64,000 nucleotides of DNA from Nematostella vectensis (Eukaryota > Cnidaria > Anthozoa > Actiniaria > Edwardsiidae), in contig NC_064041.1 in NCBI RefSeq assembly GCF_932526225.1, positions 15,410,951 to 15,474,950 of the forward strand. The letters run 5' to 3'. The translations under genes and the position numbers were made by a program. Positions 28,518 to 40,197 of the stretch are shown here, piece by piece. The notes beneath the pieces were generated by a model that did not search any database, was not told the origin of the DNA, and saw nothing but the letters and a program-made list of their open reading frames with translations. Position 1 is the first letter of the stretch. Each line of letters starts with the position of its first letter.

Positions 28518-28868
28518 ATCGCAATATTTTTGTAGGTTACTTTTGATACCTTCTTTTGTAAACTAAATCGCTGTAGTTGTCATGGGTCATGGGTTCGAGC
28601 CCCATACGGACCAGCAGTTTATTTTTAACTAACCATAGTTGTGTTAACTAGCTAGTCTTTTATTCAGCAACAAAGTTTTCCACAGACTAGACTAAATTGT
28701 TGTGATAACAATATTGCAGAAACGGCGAGCGGTCTAAGGCGCTGGTTTTAGGCACCAGTCTCGAAAGAGGCGTGGGTTCGAATCCCACCGCTGCCAATTG
28801 AATTATTTTTGTAAGTTACTTTTAAAACCTTCTTTTGTAAACTAAATCGCTGTAGTTGTATATCAGTT

Positions 28869-28941
28869 GGTCCGTTAGCTCAGTCGGCAGAGCGTGGTGC
28901 TAATAACGCTAAGGTCATGGGTTCGAGCCCCATACGGACCA
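28869..28941 (+). tRNA. tRNA-Ile(AAU)
   Basis: Consensus. Confidence 0.92.
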
Positions 28942-29196
28942 GCAGTTTATTTTCAACTAACCATAGTTGTGTTAACTAGCTAGTCTTTTATTCAGCAACA
29001 AAGTTTTCCACAGACTAGACTAAATTGTTGTGATAACAATATTGCAGAAACGGCGAGCGGTCCAAGGCGCTGGTTTTAGGCACCAGTCTCGAAAGAGGCG
29101 TTGGTTCGAATCAAACCGCTGTCAATTGAATTATTTTTGTAGGTTACTTTTTATACCTTCTTTTGTAAACTAAATCGCTGTAGTTGTATATCATTT

Positions 29197-29269
29197 GGTC
29201 CGTTAGCTCAGTCGGCAGAGCGTGGTGCTAATAACGCTAAGGTCGTGGGTTCGAGCCCCATACGGACCA
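29197..29269 (+). tRNA. tRNA-Ile(AAU)
   Basis: T-stem GTGGG (A to G at its first base), GTCGTGGG class. Confidence 0.88.
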
Positions 29270-29384
29270 AAAGTTTATTTTTAAATAACCGTCAATGCAG
29301 TTTTGTTGACTGGCTAGTCTTTTATTCAGCAAAAACGTCCTCCACAGACTTGACCAATTGTTGTGATAACAATATTGCAGAAAC

Positions 29385-29466
29385 GGTAGCGTGGCCGAGC
29401 GGTCTAAGGCGCTGGTTTTAGGCACCAGTCTCGAAAGAGGCGTGGGTTCGAATCCCACCGCTGCCA
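29385..29466 (+). tRNA. tRNA-Leu(UAG)
   Basis: Consensus. Confidence 0.94.
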
Positions 29467-29538
29467 ATTGAATTATTTTTGTAGGTTACTTTTGATACCT
29501 TCTTTTGTAAACTAAATCGCTGTAGTTGTATATCAGTT

Positions 29539-29611
29539 GGTCCGTTAGCTCAGTCGGCAGAGCGTGGTGCTAATAACGCTAAGGTCATGGGTTCGAGCCC
29601 CATACGGACCA
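29539..29611 (+). tRNA. tRNA-Ile(AAU)
   Basis: Opens copy A; T-run AGGTTATTTTT. Confidence 0.93.
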
Positions 29612-29726
29612 AAAGGTTATTTTTAAAGAACCTTCAATGCAGTTGTGTTGACCAGCTTGTCTTTTATTCAGCAAAAACATTCTCAACAGACTTGACTAAT
29701 TGTTGTGATAACAATATTGCAGAAAT

Positions 29727-29808
29727 GGTAGCGTGGCCGAGCGGTCTAAGGCGCTGGTTTTAGGCACCAGTCTCGAAAGAGGCGTGGGTTCGAATCCCAC
29801 CGCTGCCA
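29727..29808 (+). tRNA. tRNA-Leu(UAG)
   Basis: Consensus, copy A. Confidence 0.93.
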
Positions 29809-30159
29809 ATTGAAATATTTTTGTAGGTTACTTTTGATACCTTCTTTTGTAAAATAAATCGCTGTAGTTGTCATGGGTCATGGGTTCGAGCCCCATACGG
29901 ACCAGCAGTTCATTTTTAACTAACCATAGTTGTGTTAACTAGCTAGTCTTTTATTCAGCAACAAAGTTTTCCACAGACTAGACTAAATTGTTGTGATAAC
30001 AATATTGCAGAAACGGCGAGCGGTCTAAGGCGCTGGTTTTAGGCACCAGCCTCGAAAGAGGCGTGGGTTCGAATCCCACCGCTGCCAATTGAATTATTTT
30101 TGTAAGTTACTTTTAAAACCTTCTTTTGTAAACTAAATCGCTGTAGTTGTATATCAGTT

Positions 30160-30232
30160 GGTCCGTTAGCTCAGTCGGCAGAGCGTGGTGCTAATAACGC
30201 TAAGGTCATGGGTTCGAGCCCCATACGGACCA
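30160..30232 (+). tRNA. tRNA-Ile(AAU)
   Basis: Consensus, copy A. Confidence 0.92.
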
Positions 30233-30487
30233 GCAGTTTATTTTGAACTAACCATAGTTGTGTTAACTAGCTAGTCTTTTATTCAGCAACAAAGTTTTCC
30301 ACAGACTAGACTAAATTGTTGTGATAACAATATTGCAGAAACGGCGAGCGTTCCAAGGCGCTGGTTTTAGGCACCAGTCTCTGAAGAGGCGTGGGTTCGA
30401 ATCAAACCGCTGCCAATTGAATTATTTTTGTAGGTTACTTTTGATACCTTCTTTTGTAAACTAAATCGCTGTAGTTGTATATCAGTT

Positions 30488-30560
30488 GGTCCGTTAGCTC
30501 AGTCGGCAGAGCGTGGTGCTAATAACGCTAAGGTCATGGGTTCGAGCCCCATACGGACCA
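30488..30560 (+). tRNA. tRNA-Ile(AAU)
   Basis: Consensus, copy A. Confidence 0.92.
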
Positions 30561-30675
30561 AAAGGTTATTTTTAAAGAACCGTCAATGCAGTTGTGTTGA
30601 CCAGCTTGTCTTTTATTCAGCAAAAACGTTCTCAACAGACTTGACTAATTGTTGTGATAACAATATTGCAGAAAT

Positions 30676-30757
30676 GGTAGCGTGGCCGAGCGGTCTAAGG
30701 CGCTGGTTTTAGGCACCAGTCTCGAAAGAGGCGTGGGTTCGAATCCCACCGCTGCCA
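30676..30757 (+). tRNA. tRNA-Leu(UAG)
   Basis: Consensus, copy A; AATCGAAAT flank. Confidence 0.93.
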
Positions 30758-31108
30758 ATCGAAATATTTTTGTAGGTTACTTTTGATACCTTCTTTTGTA
30801 AACTAAATCGCTGTAGTTGTCATGGGTCATGGGTTCGAGCCCCATACGGACCAGCAGTTTATTTTTAACTAACCATAGTTGTGTTAACTAGCTAGTCTTT
30901 TATTCAGCAACAAAGTTTTCCACAGACTAGACTAAATTGTTGTGATACCAATATTGCAGAAACGGCGAGCGGTCTAAGGCGCTGGTTTTAGGCACCAGTC
31001 TCGAAAGAGGCGTGGGTTCGAATCCCACCGCTGCCAATTGAATTATTTTTGTAGGTTACTTTTTATACCTTCTTTTGTAAACTAAATCGCTGTAGTTGTA
31101 TATCATTT

Positions 31109-31181
31109 GGTCCGTTAGCTCAGTCGGCAGAGCGTGGTGCTAATAACGCTAAGGTCATGGGTTCGAGCCCCATACGGACCA
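31109..31181 (+). tRNA. tRNA-Ile(AAU)
   Basis: Consensus, copy A; TATCATTT upstream flank. Confidence 0.92.
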
Positions 31182-31296
31182 AAAGTTTATTTTTAAAGAA
31201 CCGTCAATGCAGTTGTGTTGACCAGCTTGTCTTTTATTCAGCAAAAACGTTCTCAACAGACTTGACTAATTGTTGTGATAACAATATTGCAGAAAT

Positions 31297-31378
31297 GGTA
31301 GCGTGGCCGAGCGGTCTAAGGCGCTGGTTTTAGGCACCAGTCTCGAAAGAGGCGTGGGTTCGAATCCCACCGCTGCCA
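31297..31378 (+). tRNA. tRNA-Leu(UAG)
   Basis: Consensus, copy A. Confidence 0.93.
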
Positions 31379-31729
31379 ATTGAAATATTTTTGTAGGTTA
31401 CTTTTGATACCTTCTTTTGTAAAATAAATCGCTGTAGTTGTCATGGGTCATGGGTTCGAGCCCCATACGGACCAGCAGTTTATTTTTAACTAACCATAGT
31501 TTTGTTAACTAGCTAGTCTTTTATTCAGCAACAAAGTTTTCCACAGACTAGACTAAATTGTTGTGATAACAATATTGCAGAAACGGCGAGCGGTCTAAGG
31601 CGCTGGTTTTAGGCACCAGCCTCGAAAGAGGCGTGGGTTCGAATCCCACCGCTGCCAATTGAATTATTTTTGTAAGTTACTTTTAAAACCTTCTTTTGTA
31701 AACTAAATCGCTGTAGTTGTATATCAGTT

Positions 31730-31802
31730 GGTCCGTTAGCTCAGTCGGCAGAGCGTGGTGCTAATAACGCTAAGGTCATGGGTTCGAGCCCCATACGGAC
31801 CA
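31730..31802 (+). tRNA. tRNA-Ile(AAU)
   Basis: Consensus, copy A. Confidence 0.92.
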
Positions 31803-32057
31803 GCAGTTTATTTTGAACTAACCATAGTTGTGTTAACTAGCTAGTCTTTTATTCAGCAACAAAGTTTTCCACAGACTAGACTAAATTGTTTTGATAACAA
31901 TATTGCAGAAACGGCGAGCGTTCCAAGGCGCTGGTTTTAGGCACCAGTCTCTGAAGAGGCGTGGGTTCGAATCAAACCGCTGCCAATTGAATTATTTTTG
32001 TAGGTTACTTTTGATACCTTCTTTTGTAAACTAAATCGCTGTAGTTGTATATCAGTT

Positions 32058-32130
32058 GGTCCGTTAGCTCAGTCGGCAGAGCGTGGTGCTAATAACGCTA
32101 AGGTCATGGGTTCGAGCCCCATACGGACCA
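32058..32130 (+). tRNA. tRNA-Ile(AAU)
   Basis: Consensus, copy A. Confidence 0.92.
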
Positions 32131-32245
32131 AAAGGTTATTTTTAAAGAACCTTCAATGCAGTTGTGTTGACCAGCTTGTCTTTTATTCAGCAAAAACGTT
32201 CTCAACAGACTTGACTAATTGTTGTGATAACAATATTGCAGAAAT

Positions 32246-32327
32246 GGTAGCGTGGTCGAGCGGTCTAAGGCGCTGGTTTTAGGCACCAGTCTCGAAAGAG
32301 GCGTGGGTTCGAATCCCACCGCTGCCA
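32246..32327 (+). tRNA. tRNA-Leu(UAG)
   Basis: GTGGTCGAGC: one D-stem pair becomes T-G. Confidence 0.87.
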
Positions 32328-32678
32328 ATCGAAATATTTTTGTAGGTTACTTTTGATACCTTCTTTTGTAAACTAAATCGCTGTAGTTGTCATGGGTCAT
32401 GGGTTCGAGCCCCATACGGACCAGCAGTTTATTTTTAACTAACCATAGTTGTGTTAACTAGCTAGTCTTTTATTCAGCAACAAAGTTTTCCACAGACTAG
32501 ACTAAATTGTTGTGATACCAATATTGCAGAAACGGCGAGCGGTCTAAGGCGCTGGTTTTAGGCACCAGTCTCGAAAGAGGCGTGGGTTCGAATCCCACCG
32601 CTGCCAATTGAATTATTTTTGTAGGTTACTTTTTATACCTTCTTTTGTAAACTAAATCGCTGTAGTTGTATATCATTT

Positions 32679-32751
32679 GGTCCGTTAGCTCAGTCGGCAG
32701 AGCGTTGTGCTAATAACGCTAACGTCATGGGTTCGAGCCCCATACGGACCA
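32679..32751 (+). tRNA. tRNA-Ile(AAU)
   Basis: TTGTG anticodon stem and AACGTC variable loop; one stem pair lost. Confidence 0.75.
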
Positions 32752-32866
32752 AAAGTTTATTTTTAAATAACCGTCAATGCAGTTTTGTTGACTGGTTAGT
32801 CTTTTATTCAGCAAAAACGTCCTCCACAGACTTGACCAATTGTTGTGATAACAATATTGCGGAAAC

Positions 32867-32948
32867 GGTAGCGTGGCCGAGCGGTCTAAGGCGCTGGTTT
32901 TAGGCACCAGTCTCGAAAGAGGCGTGGGTTCGAATCCCACCGCTGCCA
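32867..32948 (+). tRNA. tRNA-Leu(UAG)
   Basis: Consensus; GCGGAAAC flank, a private mark of the 5.4-kb unit. Confidence 0.93.
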
Positions 32949-33020
32949 ATTGAATTATTTTTGTAGGTTACTTTTGATACCTTCTTTTGTAAACTAAATC
33001 GCTGTAGTTGTATATCAGTT

Positions 33021-33093
33021 GGTCCGTTAGCTCAGTCGGCAGAGCGTGGTGCTAATAACGCTAAGGTCATGGGTTCGAGCCCCATACGGACCA
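33021..33093 (+). tRNA. tRNA-Ile(AAU)
   Basis: Consensus, copy A. Confidence 0.93.
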
Positions 33094-33208
33094 AAAGGTT
33101 ATTTTTAAAGAACCGTCAATGCAGTTGTGTTGACCAGCTTGTCTTTTATTCAGCAAAAACGTTCTCAACAGACTTGACTAATTGTTGTGATAACAATATT
33201 GCAGAAAT

Positions 33209-33290
33209 GGTAGCGTGGCCGAGCGGTCTAAGGCGCTGGTTTTAGGCACCAGTCTCGAAAGAGGCGTGGGTTCGAATCCCACCGCTGCCA
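33209..33290 (+). tRNA. tRNA-Leu(UAG)
   Basis: Consensus, copy A. Confidence 0.93.
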
Positions 33291-33640
33291 ATCGAAATAT
33301 TTTTGTAGGTTACTTTTGATACCTTCTTTTGTAAACTAAATTGCTGTAGTTGTCATGGGTCATGGGTTCGAGCCCCATACGGACCAGCAGTTTATTTTTA
33401 ACTAACCATAGTTGTGTTAACTAGCTAGTCTTTTATTCAGCAACAAAGTTTTCCACAGACTAGACTAGATTGTTGTGATACCAATATTGCAGAAACGGCG
33501 AGAGGTCTAAGGCGCTGGTTTTAGGCACCAGTCTCGAAAGAGGCGTGGGTTCGAATCCCACCGCTGCCAATTGAATTATTTTTGTAGGTTACTTTTTATA
33601 CCTCTTTTGTAAACTAAATCGCTGTAGTTGTATATCATTT

Positions 33641-33713
33641 GGTCCGTTAGCTCAGTCGGCAGAGCGTGGTGCTAATAACGCTAAGGTCGTGGGTTCGAGC
33701 CCCATACGGACCA
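33641..33713 (+). tRNA. tRNA-Ile(AAU)
   Basis: GTCGTGGG class; upstream spacer one base shorter. Confidence 0.88.
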
Positions 33714-33828
33714 AAAGTTTATTTTTAAATAACCGTCAATGCAGTTTTGTTGACTGGCTAGTCTTTTATTCAGCAAAAACGTCCTCCACAGACTTGACCA
33801 ATTGTTGTGATAACAATATTGCAGAAAC

Positions 33829-33910
33829 GGTAGCGTGGCCGAGCGGTCTAAGGCGCTGGTTTTAGGCACCAGTCTCGAAAGAGGCGTGGGTTCGAATCCC
33901 ACCGCTGCCA
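33829..33910 (+). tRNA. tRNA-Leu(UAG)
   Basis: Consensus, copy A. Confidence 0.94.
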
Positions 33911-33982
33911 ATTGAATTATTTTTGTAGGTTACTTTTGATACCTTCTTTTGTAAACTAAATCGCTGTAGTTGTATATCAGTT

Positions 33983-34055
33983 TGTCCGTTAGCTCAGTCG
34001 GCAGAGCGTGGTGCTAATAACGCTAAGGTCATGGGTTCGAGCCCCATACGGACCA
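33983..34055 (+). tRNA. tRNA-Ile(AAU)
   Basis: First base T (TGTCCGT): terminal acceptor pair lost. Confidence 0.78.
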
Positions 34056-34170
34056 AAAGGTTATTTTTAAAGAACCTTCAATGCAGTTGTGTTGACCAGC
34101 TTGTCTTTTATTCAGCAAAAACGTTCTCAACAGACTTGACTAATTGTTGTGATAACAATATTGCAGAAAT

Positions 34171-34252
34171 GGTAGCGTGGCCGAGCGGTCTAAGGCGCTG
34201 GTTTTAGGCACCAGTCTCGAAAGAGGCGTGGGTTCGAATCCCACCGCTGCCA
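34171..34252 (+). tRNA. tRNA-Leu(UAG)
   Basis: Consensus, copy A. Confidence 0.93.
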
Positions 34253-34603
34253 ATTGAAATATTTTTGTAGGTTACTTTTGATACGTTCTTTTGTAAACTA
34301 AATCGCTGTAGTTGTCATGGGTCATGGGTTCGAGCCCCATACGGACCAGCAGTTTATTTTTAACTAACCATAGTTGTGTTAACTAGCTAGTCTTTTATTC
34401 AGCAACAAAGTTTTCCACAGACTAGACTAAATTGTTGTGATAACAATATTGCAGAAACGGCGAGCGGTCTAAGGCGCTGGTTTTAGGCACCAGTCTCGAA
34501 AGAGGCGTGGGTTCGAATCCCACCGCTGCCAATTGAATTATTTTTGTAAGTTACTTTTAAAACCTTCTTTTGTAAACTAAATCGCTGTAGTTGTATATCA
34601 GTT

Positions 34604-34676
34604 GGTCCGTTAGCTCAGTCGGCAGAGCGTGGTGCTAATAACGCTAAGGTCATGGGTTCCAGCCCCATACGGACCA
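34604..34676 (+). tRNA. tRNA-Ile(AAU)
   Basis: TTCCAGC T-loop. Confidence 0.75.
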
Positions 34677-34791
34677 AAAGTTTATTTTTAAATAACCGTC
34701 AATGCAGTTGTGTTGACCAGCTTGTCTTTTATTCAGCAAAAACGTTCTCCACAGAATTGACTAATTGTTGTGATAACAATATTGCAGAAAT

Positions 34792-34872
34792 GGTAGCGTG
34801 GCCGAGCGGTCAAGGCGCTGGTTTTAGGCACCAGTCTCGAAAGAGGCGTGGGTTCGAATCCCACCGCTGCCA
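34792..34872 (+). tRNA. tRNA-Leu(UAG), short D-loop
   Basis: Family of 20924; closes copy A. Confidence 0.8.
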
Positions 34873-34944
34873 ATTGAATTATTTTTGTAGGTTACTTTTG
34901 ATACCTTCTTTTGTAAACTAAATCGCTGTAGTTGTATATCAGTT

Positions 34945-35017
34945 GGTCCGTTAGCTCAGTCGGCAGAGCGTGGTGCTAATAACGCTAAGGTCATGGGTTC
35001 GAGCCCCATACGGACCA
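34945..35017 (+). tRNA. tRNA-Ile(AAU)
   Basis: Copy B of 29539. Confidence 0.92.
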
Positions 35018-35132
35018 AAAGGTTATTTTTAAAGAACCTTCAATGCAGTTGTGTTGACCAGCTTGTCTTTTATTCAGCAAAAACATTCTCAACAGACTTG
35101 ACTAATTGTTGTGATAACAATATTGCAGAAAT

Positions 35133-35214
35133 GGTAGCGTGGCCGAGCGGTCTAAGGCGCTGGTTTTAGGCACCAGTCTCGAAAGAGGCGTGGGTTCGAA
35201 TCCCACCGCTGCCA
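35133..35214 (+). tRNA. tRNA-Leu(UAG)
   Basis: Copy B of 29727. Confidence 0.92.
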
Positions 35215-35565
35215 ATTGAAATATTTTTGTAGGTTACTTTTGATACCTTCTTTTGTAAAATAAATCGCTGTAGTTGTCATGGGTCATGGGTTCGAGCCCC
35301 ATACGGACCAGCAGTTCATTTTTAACTAACCATAGTTGTGTTAACTAGCTAGTCTTTTATTCAGCAACAAAGTTTTCCACAGACTAGACTAAATTGTTGT
35401 GATAACAATATTGCAGAAACGGCGAGCGGTCTAAGGCGCTGGTTTTAGGCACCAGCCTCGAAAGAGGCGTGGGTTCGAATCCCACCGCTGCCAATTGAAT
35501 TATTTTTGTAAGTTACTTTTAAAACCTTCTTTTGTAAACTAAATCGCTGTAGTTGTATATCAGTT

Positions 35566-35638
35566 GGTCCGTTAGCTCAGTCGGCAGAGCGTGGTGCTAA
35601 TAACGCTAAGGTCATGGGTTCGAGCCCCATACGGACCA
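35566..35638 (+). tRNA. tRNA-Ile(AAU)
   Basis: Copy B of 30160. Confidence 0.92.
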
Positions 35639-35893
35639 GCAGTTTATTTTGAACTAACCATAGTTGTGTTAACTAGCTAGTCTTTTATTCAGCAACAAAG
35701 TTTTCCACAGACTAGACTAAATTGTTGTGATAACAATATTGCAGAAACGGCGAGCGTTCCAAGGCGCTGGTTTTAGGCACCAGTCTCTGAAGAGGCGTGG
35801 GTTCGAATCAAACCGCTGCCAATTGAATTATTTTTGTAGGTTACTTTTGATACCTTCTTTTGTAAACTAAATCGCTGTAGTTGTATATCAGTT

Positions 35894-35966
35894 GGTCCGT
35901 TAGCTCAGTCGGCAGAGCGTGGTGCTAATAACGCTAAGGTCATGGGTTCGAGCCCCATACGGACCA
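35894..35966 (+). tRNA. tRNA-Ile(AAU)
   Basis: Copy B of 30488. Confidence 0.92.
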
Positions 35967-36081
35967 AAAGGTTATTTTTAAAGAACCGTCAATGCAGTTG
36001 TGTTGACCAGCTTGTCTTTTATTCAGCAAAAACGTTCTCAACAGACTTGACTAATTGTTGTGATAACAATATTGCAGAAAT

Positions 36082-36163
36082 GGTAGCGTGGCCGAGCGGT
36101 CTAAGGCGCTGGTTTTAGGCACCAGTCTCGAAAGAGGCGTGGGTTCGAATCCCACCGCTGCCA
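36082..36163 (+). tRNA. tRNA-Leu(UAG)
   Basis: Copy B of 30676. Confidence 0.92.
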
Positions 36164-36514
36164 ATCGAAATATTTTTGTAGGTTACTTTTGATACCTTCT
36201 TTTGTAAACTAAATCGCTGTAGTTGTCATGGGTCATGGGTTCGAGCCCCATACGGACCAGCAGTTTATTTTTAACTAACCATAGTTGTGTTAACTAGCTA
36301 GTCTTTTATTCAGCAACAAAGTTTTCCACAGACTAGACTAAATTGTTGTGATACCAATATTGCAGAAACGGCGAGCGGTCTAAGGCGCTGGTTTTAGGCA
36401 CCAGTCTCGAAAGAGGCGTGGGTTCGAATCCCACCGCTGCCAATTGAATTATTTTTGTAGGTTACTTTTTATACCTTCTTTTGTAAACTAAATCGCTGTA
36501 GTTGTATATCATTT

Positions 36515-36587
36515 GGTCCGTTAGCTCAGTCGGCAGAGCGTGGTGCTAATAACGCTAAGGTCATGGGTTCGAGCCCCATACGGACCA
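36515..36587 (+). tRNA. tRNA-Ile(AAU)
   Basis: Copy B of 31109. Confidence 0.92.
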
Positions 36588-36702
36588 AAAGTTTATTTTT
36601 AAAGAACCGTCAATGCAGTTGTGTTGACCAGCTTGTCTTTTATTCAGCAAAAACGTTCTCAACAGACTTGACTAATTGTTGTGATAACAATATTGCAGAA
36701 AT

Positions 36703-36784
36703 GGTAGCGTGGCCGAGCGGTCTAAGGCGCTGGTTTTAGGCACCAGTCTCGAAAGAGGCGTGGGTTCGAATCCCACCGCTGCCA
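36703..36784 (+). tRNA. tRNA-Leu(UAG)
   Basis: Copy B of 31297. Confidence 0.92.
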
Positions 36785-37135
36785 ATTGAAATATTTTTGT
36801 AGGTTACTTTTGATACCTTCTTTTGTAAAATAAATCGCTGTAGTTGTCATGGGTCATGGGTTCGAGCCCCATACGGACCAGCAGTTTATTTTTAACTAAC
36901 CATAGTTTTGTTAACTAGCTAGTCTTTTATTCAGCAACAAAGTTTTCCACAGACTAGACTAAATTGTTGTGATAACAATATTGCAGAAACGGCGAGCGGT
37001 CTAAGGCGCTGGTTTTAGGCACCAGCCTCGAAAGAGGCGTGGGTTCGAATCCCACCGCTGCCAATTGAATTATTTTTGTAAGTTACTTTTAAAACCTTCT
37101 TTTGTAAACTAAATCGCTGTAGTTGTATATCAGTT

Positions 37136-37208
37136 GGTCCGTTAGCTCAGTCGGCAGAGCGTGGTGCTAATAACGCTAAGGTCATGGGTTCGAGCCCCAT
37201 ACGGACCA
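37136..37208 (+). tRNA. tRNA-Ile(AAU)
   Basis: Copy B of 31730. Confidence 0.92.
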
Positions 37209-37463
37209 GCAGTTTATTTTGAACTAACCATAGTTGTGTTAACTAGCTAGTCTTTTATTCAGCAACAAAGTTTTCCACAGACTAGACTAAATTGTTTTGA
37301 TAACAATATTGCAGAAACGGCGAGCGTTCCAAGGCGCTGGTTTTAGGCACCAGTCTCTGAAGAGGCGTGGGTTCGAATCAAACCGCTGCCAATTGAATTA
37401 TTTTTGTAGGTTACTTTTGATACCTTCTTTTGTAAACTAAATCGCTGTAGTTGTATATCAGTT

Positions 37464-37536
37464 GGTCCGTTAGCTCAGTCGGCAGAGCGTGGTGCTAATA
37501 ACGCTAAGGTCATGGGTTCGAGCCCCATACGGACCA
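37464..37536 (+). tRNA. tRNA-Ile(AAU)
   Basis: Copy B of 32058. Confidence 0.92.
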
Positions 37537-37651
37537 AAAGGTTATTTTTAAAGAACCTTCAATGCAGTTGTGTTGACCAGCTTGTCTTTTATTCAGCAAA
37601 AACGTTCTCAACAGACTTGACTAATTGTTGTGATAACAATATTGCAGAAAT

Positions 37652-37733
37652 GGTAGCGTGGTCGAGCGGTCTAAGGCGCTGGTTTTAGGCACCAGTCTCG
37701 AAAGAGGCGTGGGTTCGAATCCCACCGCTGCCA
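37652..37733 (+). tRNA. tRNA-Leu(UAG)
   Basis: Copy B of 32246, GTGGTCGAGC. Confidence 0.87.
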
Positions 37734-38084
37734 ATCGAAATATTTTTGTAGGTTACTTTTGATACCTTCTTTTGTAAACTAAATCGCTGTAGTTGTCATG
37801 GGTCATGGGTTCGAGCCCCATACGGACCAGCAGTTTATTTTTAACTAACCATAGTTGTGTTAACTAGCTAGTCTTTTATTCAGCAACAAAGTTTTCCACA
37901 GACTAGACTAAATTGTTGTGATACCAATATTGCAGAAACGGCGAGCGGTCTAAGGCGCTGGTTTTAGGCACCAGTCTCGAAAGAGGCGTGGGTTCGAATC
38001 CCACCGCTGCCAATTGAATTATTTTTGTAGGTTACTTTTTATACCTTCTTTTGTAAACTAAATCGCTGTAGTTGTATATCATTT

Positions 38085-38157
38085 GGTCCGTTAGCTCAGT
38101 CGGCAGAGCGTTGTGCTAATAACGCTAACGTCATGGGTTCGAGCCCCATACGGACCA
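38085..38157 (+). tRNA. tRNA-Ile(AAU)
   Basis: Copy B of 32679, TTGTG stem. Confidence 0.75.
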
Positions 38158-38272
38158 AAAGTTTATTTTTAAATAACCGTCAATGCAGTTTTGTTGACTG
38201 GTTAGTCTTTTATTCAGCAAAAACGTCCTCCACAGACTTGACCAATTGTTGTGATAACAATATTGCGGAAAC

Positions 38273-38354
38273 GGTAGCGTGGCCGAGCGGTCTAAGGCGC
38301 TGGTTTTAGGCACCAGTCTCGAAAGAGGCGTGGGTTCGAATCCCACCGCTGCCA
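38273..38354 (+). tRNA. tRNA-Leu(UAG)
   Basis: Copy B of 32867. Confidence 0.92.
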
Positions 38355-38426
38355 ATTGAATTATTTTTGTAGGTTACTTTTGATACCTTCTTTTGTAAAC
38401 TAAATCGCTGTAGTTGTATATCAGTT

Positions 38427-38499
38427 GGTCCGTTAGCTCAGTCGGCAGAGCGTGGTGCTAATAACGCTAAGGTCATGGGTTCGAGCCCCATACGGACCA
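38427..38499 (+). tRNA. tRNA-Ile(AAU)
   Basis: Copy B of 33021. Confidence 0.92.
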
Positions 38500-38614
38500 A
38501 AAGGTTATTTTTAAAGAACCGTCAATGCAGTTGTGTTGACCAGCTTGTCTTTTATTCAGCAAAAACGTTCTCAACAGACTTGACTAATTGTTGTGATAAC
38601 AATATTGCAGAAAT

Positions 38615-38696
38615 GGTAGCGTGGCCGAGCGGTCTAAGGCGCTGGTTTTAGGCACCAGTCTCGAAAGAGGCGTGGGTTCGAATCCCACCGCTGCCA
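38615..38696 (+). tRNA. tRNA-Leu(UAG)
   Basis: Copy B of 33209. Confidence 0.92.
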
Positions 38697-39046
38697 ATCG
38701 AAATATTTTTGTAGGTTACTTTTGATACCTTCTTTTGTAAACTAAATTGCTGTAGTTGTCATGGGTCATGGGTTCGAGCCCCATACGGACCAGCAGTTTA
38801 TTTTTAACTAACCATAGTTGTGTTAACTAGCTAGTCTTTTATTCAGCAACAAAGTTTTCCACAGACTAGACTAGATTGTTGTGATACCAATATTGCAGAA
38901 ACGGCGAGAGGTCTAAGGCGCTGGTTTTAGGCACCAGTCTCGAAAGAGGCGTGGGTTCGAATCCCACCGCTGCCAATTGAATTATTTTTGTAGGTTACTT
39001 TTTATACCTCTTTTGTAAACTAAATCGCTGTAGTTGTATATCATTT

Positions 39047-39119
39047 GGTCCGTTAGCTCAGTCGGCAGAGCGTGGTGCTAATAACGCTAAGGTCGTGGGT
39101 TCGAGCCCCATACGGACCA
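39047..39119 (+). tRNA. tRNA-Ile(AAU)
   Basis: Copy B of 33641. Confidence 0.88.
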
Positions 39120-39234
39120 AAAGTTTATTTTTAAATAACCGTCAATGCAGTTTTGTTGACTGGCTAGTCTTTTATTCAGCAAAAACGTCCTCCACAGACT
39201 TGACCAATTGTTGTGATAACAATATTGCAGAAAC

Positions 39235-39316
39235 GGTAGCGTGGCCGAGCGGTCTAAGGCGCTGGTTTTAGGCACCAGTCTCGAAAGAGGCGTGGGTTCG
39301 AATCCCACCGCTGCCA
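39235..39316 (+). tRNA. tRNA-Leu(UAG)
   Basis: Copy B of 33829. Confidence 0.92.
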
Positions 39317-39388
39317 ATTGAATTATTTTTGTAGGTTACTTTTGATACCTTCTTTTGTAAACTAAATCGCTGTAGTTGTATATCAGTT

Positions 39389-39461
39389 TGTCCGTTAGCT
39401 CAGTCGGCAGAGCGTGGTGCTAATAACGCTAAGGTCATGGGTTCGAGCCCCATACGGACCA
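39389..39461 (+). tRNA. tRNA-Ile(AAU)
   Basis: Copy B of 33983, first base T. Confidence 0.78.
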
Positions 39462-39576
39462 AAAGGTTATTTTTAAAGAACCTTCAATGCAGTTGTGTTG
39501 ACCAGCTTGTCTTTTATTCAGCAAAAACGTTCTCAACAGACTTGACTAATTGTTGTGATAACAATATTGCAGAAAT

Positions 39577-39658
39577 GGTAGCGTGGCCGAGCGGTCTAAG
39601 GCGCTGGTTTTAGGCACCAGTCTCGAAAGAGGCGTGGGTTCGAATCCCACCGCTGCCA
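39577..39658 (+). tRNA. tRNA-Leu(UAG)
   Basis: Copy B of 34171. Confidence 0.92.
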
Positions 39659-40009
39659 ATTGAAATATTTTTGTAGGTTACTTTTGATACGTTCTTTTGT
39701 AAACTAAATCGCTGTAGTTGTCATGGGTCATGGGTTCGAGCCCCATACGGACCAGCAGTTTATTTTTAACTAACCATAGTTGTGTTAACTAGCTAGTCTT
39801 TTATTCAGCAACAAAGTTTTCCACAGACTAGACTAAATTGTTGTGATAACAATATTGCAGAAACGGCGAGCGGTCTAAGGCGCTGGTTTTAGGCACCAGT
39901 CTCGAAAGAGGCGTGGGTTCGAATCCCACCGCTGCCAATTGAATTATTTTTGTAAGTTACTTTTAAAACCTTCTTTTGTAAACTAAATCGCTGTAGTTGT
40001 ATATCAGTT

Positions 40010-40082
40010 GGTCCGTTAGCTCAGTCGGCAGAGCGTGGTGCTAATAACGCTAAGGTCATGGGTTCCAGCCCCATACGGACCA
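40010..40082 (+). tRNA. tRNA-Ile(AAU)
   Basis: Copy B of 34604, TTCCAGC. Confidence 0.75.
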
Positions 40083-40197
40083 AAAGTTTATTTTTAAATA
40101 ACCGTCAATGCAGTTGTGTTGACCAGCTTGTCTTTTATTCAGCAAAAACGTTCTCCACAGAATTGACTAATTGTTGTGATAACAATATTGCAGAAAT

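Larger units (their letters stand above)
25501..28724 (+). repeat. 1,297-bp higher-order repeat, about 2.5 copies
   Basis: Unit: L, Ile, L with short D-loop, psi-I, psi-L, Ile, degenerate L, Ile. Ile starts 25655, 26952, 28249. psi-I: 25992, 27289, 28586. psi-L: 26130, 27427, 28724; a further psi-L follows at 29052. Confidence 0.9.
29539..34944 (+). repeat. 5,406-bp higher-order repeat, copy A
   Basis: Contains 11 Ile, 9 Leu, 8 psi-L and 6 psi-I. psi-L starts: 30015, 30343, 30964, 31585, 31913, 32534, 33497, 34459. psi-I starts: 29877, 30826, 31447, 32396, 33359, 34321. Confidence 0.93.
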